Below are positions 60,821 through 64,000 of a stretch of DNA of 64,000 nucleotides, in pieces. Source of the DNA: Rhizobium herbae (GTDB taxonomy: Bacteria; Pseudomonadota; Alphaproteobacteria; Rhizobiales; Rhizobiaceae); assembly GCF_017873135.1 (NCBI RefSeq), contig NZ_JAGGJV010000001.1:496001-560000 (forward strand), read 5' to 3'. Under the pieces are notes generated by a model, which saw nothing but the letters and a program-made list of their open reading frames with translations, searched no databases and was not told where the DNA came from. Positions within the stretch are counted from its first letter, which is position 1. Each line of letters starts with the position of its first letter. The translations under genes were made by a program, and so were the position numbers.

Positions 60821-61465
60821 ATGAAGACCATTCTCGCAGCCCTGATCGCAACCGCCATTCTCAGCCCCGCAGCCCACGCCGCCGGCAAGGACGGATCCTT
60901 CGAAGTCGCTTCGCTGCAATCCTCAACGGCCAAGACCGGCTGGCTGCAGGTGCTGTCGGAAGGCAAGCCGGCAAAGGCGAAGACCGCCCAAAAGAACAAC
61001 GTCAACCTGTCACCGATCCAGCGCGAACTGGTCGCCTTCAACGAGAACGTCGCCCCCGGCACCATCATTGTCGATAATTCCGACCGCCGCCTCTACCACG
61101 TGCTCGGCAATGGCGTTGCGATGCGGTACGGCGTCAGCGTCGGCCGCGACGGTTTCATCTGGACCGGCACCAATACGGTCAGCCGCAAGGCCGAATGGCC
61201 GACCTGGAACCCGCCGGAACAGATGCGTGCCCGTGAGGCGAAGAAGGGCCATATCCTGCCCGTCAGCGTGAAAGGCGGCATCGACAACCCGCTCGGCGCC
61301 CGCGCCATGTATCTCGGCTCGACCATCTACCGCATCCACGGCACCAACCAGCCCTCCTCGATCGGCAAGGCGATGTCATCGGGCTGCATCCGCATGGCCA
61401 ACGAAGACGTCGCACATCTCTACGCCAACGTCACGATCGGCACCAAGGTCATCGTCCGCGACTGA
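60821..61465 (+). CDS. L,D-transpeptidase (ErfK/YkuD type)
   Basis: The product is 214 residues from ATG 60821 (CGGGAG eight bases upstream). A signal peptide (MKTILAALIATAILSPAAHA) leads to a single YkuD domain: GTIIVDNSDRRLYHVLGNG, PWTWNPP-like TWNPPEQM, the histidine in YRIHGTN, and the catalytic Ser-Gly-Cys in MSSGCIRMANEDV. It cross-links or anchors peptidoglycan in the periplasm, like the larger enzyme at 55.6-57.4 kb. A short inverted repeat (GCGGGG with CCCCGC, 61495-61514) follows. Confidence 0.92.
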   Translation: MKTILAALIATAILSPAAHAAGKDGSFEVASLQSSTAKTGWLQVLSEGKPAKAKTAQKNNVNLSPIQRELVAFNENVAPGTIIVDNSDRRLYHVLGNGVAMRYGVSVGRDGFIWTGTNTVSRKAEWPTWNPPEQMRAREAKKGHILPVSVKGGIDNPLGARAMYLGSTIYRIHGTNQPSSIGKAMSSGCIRMANEDVAHLYANVTIGTKVIVRD

Positions 61466-61536
61466 GACATCCAATCACCGGAGACAGCAACGAAGCGGGG
61501 TCTTTCGGCCCCGCCACGCTGTCAACCGGTGTCTCC

Positions 61537-62109
61537 TCAATGGCCGTGGCGCTCTGAAAAAATCCGCAGGCATTCGGCAAAGGCCGTGAGATCCGTGTAG
61601 ATCTGGTCGGCCGGCGCGTTGCCAACGACGAAGGCCCCGCCCCGGCTCTTGATCCCGCCATCCAGCATCAGATTGTCGGCCATGTCGAAATCCTCCAGCG
61701 ACAACCCGTCCGGGCCGCGCATGCGCCCGTCCGCGGATCGGGTCAGATCGCCCTTGTAATACGCGGCACAGCGCTTGAAATGATCGTCGGGTATATTGGT
61801 ATAGGCATAGACCGCCTTGCCGAGCGCGCACATGAAGCCCAACTCGAAGCTGGTACCGACATCGGCGGCCAGGCCTCGAAACGGCGTCATATTGGCAATC
61901 ACCGCATCCGCTTGCCGCATCATGCCTTCATTGATACCGCTGATGGCGAGTCCCCGCGCGTTTTTCGTCTCCACCGGCGGCGGCGCCAGATCACCTGGGC
62001 AAAGCGGAACGAAACCGGCGGCCCGTGCCATTTCGGCCTTCCTGCCGAGGATTTCCTTGCCGTTGGACAAAAACACGTCCGGACCGGCGAGGTAGACTTT
62101 CTTCTGCAT
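61537..62109 (-). CDS. nucleoside 2-deoxyribosyltransferase family protein
   Basis: The product is 190 residues from ATG 62109 (AAGG upstream); ATG 62133 is the alternative. Family blocks: VYLAGPDVFLSNGKEIL near the start, DAVIANMTPFRGLAADVGTSFELGFMCALGKAVYAY in the middle with the catalytic Glu, and the C-terminal INLT-like DQIYTDLTAFAECLR. Such enzymes swap bases on deoxynucleosides or hydrolyse 5'-deoxynucleotides. It lies 38 bases after the VanY-like gene on the same strand. Confidence 0.87.
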   Translation of the reverse strand: MQKKVYLAGPDVFLSNGKEILGRKAEMARAAGFVPLCPGDLAPPPVETKNARGLAISGINEGMMRQADAVIANMTPFRGLAADVGTSFELGFMCALGKAVYAYTNIPDDHFKRCAAYYKGDLTRSADGRMRGPDGLSLEDFDMADNLMLDGGIKSRGGAFVVGNAPADQIYTDLTAFAECLRIFSERHGH

Positions 62110-62147
62110 GCGACTGTCTGCCTTGTAAGTCATGGGAAGACAGACGT

Positions 62148-62951
62148 TTAGCGGCAAGCGTCGCCACCCGCTACCCTGGCGATCGTCAAAAGTTCAGGCC
62201 GGTATTCGAAATGCATGGTGTCGTAGTGATACCAGCGTCCGCCCCAGATGAAGCCGTGCCGCTCGAACGCATCGACGATCTTCATCGGATATCTGTTCTT
62301 GTAGCGCGGCACCCTGCCCGGCTTGCCGCCCGACCAGATCCAGTAGTCCGCATAGGACGTGTTGATATCGATCGCCGCACCAAAACTGTGCACCGACATG
62401 TTCGCCGCCCCCGCGACCTTGCGCCAGTTGAAGGTTCCGGCCGACGGTGCGAGAAAGACCTTGAGCTCAGGCATACCCTTCAGCTCATCGCGGACCTTTT
62501 CCAGCGCCGCCGCCGCGCCCTGTCTTTTGGTCACGCGCAAGGTCTTGCCGAACCAGTCCACGTCCACGAGCGAGGCCTCGACCTCGCGGGCCGATGTACC
62601 GTAAAGCTGCATCATGAGCGCATCGCTGCGGATGCGGCCCGGATCGAAATTGACGTCAGGCGTGGTCGCACACGGCCCGGCGGGATAGATCTGCGCCAGG
62701 CTGTCCTCGATATCACCGGATGCCAGCTTGCCCGCATGGTCCTTGCTCTTGCCGTCATCGATCGGCAGCGACCCGCCGTCGCGGAAACGGACGTATCCGC
62801 CCTCGCTCTTGAGAAGCGAAGCCGGATAGGCCGCGACGAGCAGATCCACCTTGTCTGCGACACTGAGTTCGGCAGCCGCCACCGGCAACGCGGCAACCAG
62901 CGCCGCGGCAAACATCATCCGGCCGAGTATCCGGTCAATCGACCGTGACAT
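62148..62951 (-). CDS. M15-family D-alanyl-D-alanine carboxypeptidase-like protein (VanY type)
   Basis: The product is 267 residues from ATG 62951. A signal-like segment (RMMFAAALVAALPVAAAEL) precedes the zinc peptidase domain: SVHSFGAAIDI (SxHxxGxAxD) and, further on, WYHYDTMHFEYRP, which together supply the zinc ligands and catalytic acid. It should trim or hydrolyse peptidoglycan stems in the periplasm. It starts inside the gene upstream (17-base overlap), so the two are coupled. Confidence 0.9.
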   Translation of the reverse strand: MSRSIDRILGRMMFAAALVAALPVAAAELSVADKVDLLVAAYPASLLKSEGGYVRFRDGGSLPIDDGKSKDHAGKLASGDIEDSLAQIYPAGPCATTPDVNFDPGRIRSDALMMQLYGTSAREVEASLVDVDWFGKTLRVTKRQGAAAALEKVRDELKGMPELKVFLAPSAGTFNWRKVAGAANMSVHSFGAAIDINTSYADYWIWSGGKPGRVPRYKNRYPMKIVDAFERHGFIWGGRWYHYDTMHFEYRPELLTIARVAGGDACR

Positions 62952-63324
62952 TGATATAGTCGCCCTCGGGTCCGCGGAAAACCTGCACATTGATCACGGA
63001 GCCACCCCGCAGCAATGCCCGCGCGGCGCGAGTCTCGATCGTGCCGTACTCGATCATGCGCTCGGCCTTTTCGCGGTTCTTAGCGGAGGCAAAGAAACTG
63101 TCGCCCTCGTCGCCCGGCTGGGTCACGCCATAGCGGTGATAGTTCGCCCTGTCCTGCCGGATCACCTGCCAGGGCTCGGTCAACTGCTCGCCATAGGAGT
63201 TATAGAGGTCTTCCTCGCCGATATAAGCGTTGTATTCCTCGACCAGCCTGTCGGCCTTTGCGGCCCCCGCCGAAAGGCCAAGCGCCATCGTGGCAGTCAA
63301 AAAGAAAGCGGTCCTGTATGTCAT
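62935..63324 (-). CDS. small exported protein coupled to the VanY-like gene
   Basis: The product is 129 residues from ATG 63324 (GGGGGGA upstream). A signal peptide (MTYRTAFFLTATMALGLSAG) precedes a charged, tyrosine-rich domain: LVEEYNAYIGEEDLYNSYGEQLTEPWQVIRQDRANYHRYG, then FFASAKNREKAERMIEYG. I do not recognise the family. It overlaps the VanY-like gene by 17 bases and may help that peptidase. Confidence 0.8.
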   Translation of the reverse strand: MTYRTAFFLTATMALGLSAGAAKADRLVEEYNAYIGEEDLYNSYGEQLTEPWQVIRQDRANYHRYGVTQPGDEGDSFFASAKNREKAERMIEYGTIETRAARALLRGGSVINVQVFRGPEGDYINVTVD

Positions 63325-63435
63325 CTGTCCCCCCACGCGCGAAAACCTGCGTTCCGCATCCCATTCGACGGAGCATAACGCATCCGGTCCTGGAAAAAAC
63401 GTTTCGCCGCGGGGTTTTATTCGGACAGAATCCCG

Positions 63436-64000
63436 CTACCACATCGTCTTTGCGGCGCGCTCCGGCCATTCGCGATCATAGGTGTCCTTGTCGAAATCGG
63501 CCTTCGCCGCCTTCAACAGCGTGCCCGGCGTCGGCAGGGACTGCGGATCGACGAAACGCTCCGGGTTCCAGATCTGCGAACGGATCAGCGCGCGGGCGCA
63601 TTGGAAATAGACCTCGCCGATGGTGACGACGATGACGCTGCGCGGGTGCTTGCCATCGACCTCGAAGGAGCCGGTCAGATCCGGATCGACGCTGACCACG
63701 GCCGTGCCATTGATCCGCATCGTCGTGGTCGAGCCAGGAATAAGAAACATCAGCGCCACGCGCGGATCACGGACGATATTGGCAAGCGAATCGACCCGGT
63801 TGTTGCCGCGCCAGTCCGGCATCAGCACGGTCTTTTCGTCGGCTATCCGGACGACGCTGACATCGTCGCCGCGCGGCGAACAGTCGAGCCCTTCCGGGCC
63901 GACGGTGGCAAGTGCCGCAAAGGGCGATGCCTCGATCATGCTGGCATAATCCGGCGTCAGCCGGCTGGTCACCTTGACCAGCGACGCCTCGCTCGTGCCG
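63436..64000 (-). CDS. pyridoxamine-5'-phosphate-oxidase-fold protein, cut by the window edge
   Basis: The frame is open to the right edge of the window. A GTG at 63972 is not the likely start: the codons upstream read GTSEASLVKVTSRLTP, which fits a longer N-terminus. At least 188 residues are visible. The split-barrel blocks FAALATVGPEGLDCSPRGDDVSVVRI, LMPDWRGNNRVDSLANIVRDPRVALMFLIPG and VYFQCARALIRSQIW match the MSMEG_1061-like branch of FMN-binding oxidases. The substrate is unknown. The promoter and start lie outside. Confidence 0.85.
   Translation of the reverse strand, partial: GTSEASLVKVTSRLTPDYASMIEASPFAALATVGPEGLDCSPRGDDVSVVRIADEKTVLMPDWRGNNRVDSLANIVRDPRVALMFLIPGSTTTMRINGTAVVSVDPDLTGSFEVDGKHPRSVIVVTIGEVYFQCARALIRSQIWNPERFVDPQSLPTPGTLLKAAKADFDKDTYDREWPERAAKTMW

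Overview
The window is alphaproteobacterial chromosome, almost certainly from the Rhizobiaceae (Sinorhizobium/Ensifer, Rhizobium or Agrobacterium relatives). It is GC-rich and densely coded. It carries separate petA, petB and petC genes, a class II DAHP synthase, bluB under a cobalamin riboswitch, a very large coiled-coil protein like the growth-pole-ring protein GPR/RgsE, and a malic enzyme gene next to a LuxR/LuxI pair. I recall that last arrangement from the dme-sinR-sinI region of Sinorhizobium meliloti. No tRNA, rRNA, prophage, insertion sequence or CRISPR array was seen, so this is core chromosome with a few lineage-specific genes.

Layout. 1-8.3 kb: a candidate small RNA, a 2Fe-2S ferredoxin, an Hpt phosphotransfer protein, and the 2092-residue GPR/RgsE-like protein with internal tandem repeats. 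8.4-12.4 kb: two small proteins and the petABC operon (cytochrome bc1). 12.4-16.3 kb: two tandem ABC exporters. 16.7-20.5 kb: trmL, an FMN reductase divergent from soxR with a SoxR operator between them, hemF, and small envelope proteins. 20.5-24.8 kb: a Mla-type lipid transport operon (mlaE-mlaF-mlaD) and a nearby auxiliary lipoprotein. 24.9-30.5 kb: a dipeptide epimerase, an MFS permease, an LpxH-like phosphoesterase and a malic enzyme. 30.7-32.3 kb: the LuxR/LuxI quorum-sensing pair with a lux-box-like palindrome. 32.4-37.8 kb: a DUF2865 protein, riboswitch-controlled bluB, an SDR, a PhyH-type dioxygenase and a LacI regulator. 37.8-44.8 kb: a CHASE4-GGDEF protein, a TolB-like propeller, nadE, a phosphoglycerol-transferase-like enzyme and a DUF1003 protein. 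45-48.4 kb: TadE- and TadG-like pseudopilins and a double winged-helix protein. 48.4-64 kb: mostly housekeeping and cell-wall genes (DAHP synthase, gor, rpiA, gph, two L,D-transpeptidases, fumC, a diguanylate cyclase, a VanY-like peptidase), a frameshifted methyltransferase, and a flavin/PLP-oxidase-fold protein that runs off the right edge.

Themes. Several genes serve envelope building: the polar-growth protein, the L,D-transpeptidases, the VanY-like peptidase, the epimerase for murein peptides, and Mla lipid transport. Others serve respiration and central carbon (petABC, malic enzyme, fumC, hemF). Regulation can be read directly at three places: the SoxR operator, the lux box and the B12 riboswitch. 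Start codons were chosen from Shine-Dalgarno spacing, signal peptides and family length, so many genes are shorter than their longest open frame. I did not find a clearly new multi-gene system. The best leads are the small RNA at the left edge, the repeat architecture of the GPR-like protein, the unusual LuxR ligand pocket, a Pho-box-like repeat, and two possible frameshifts.
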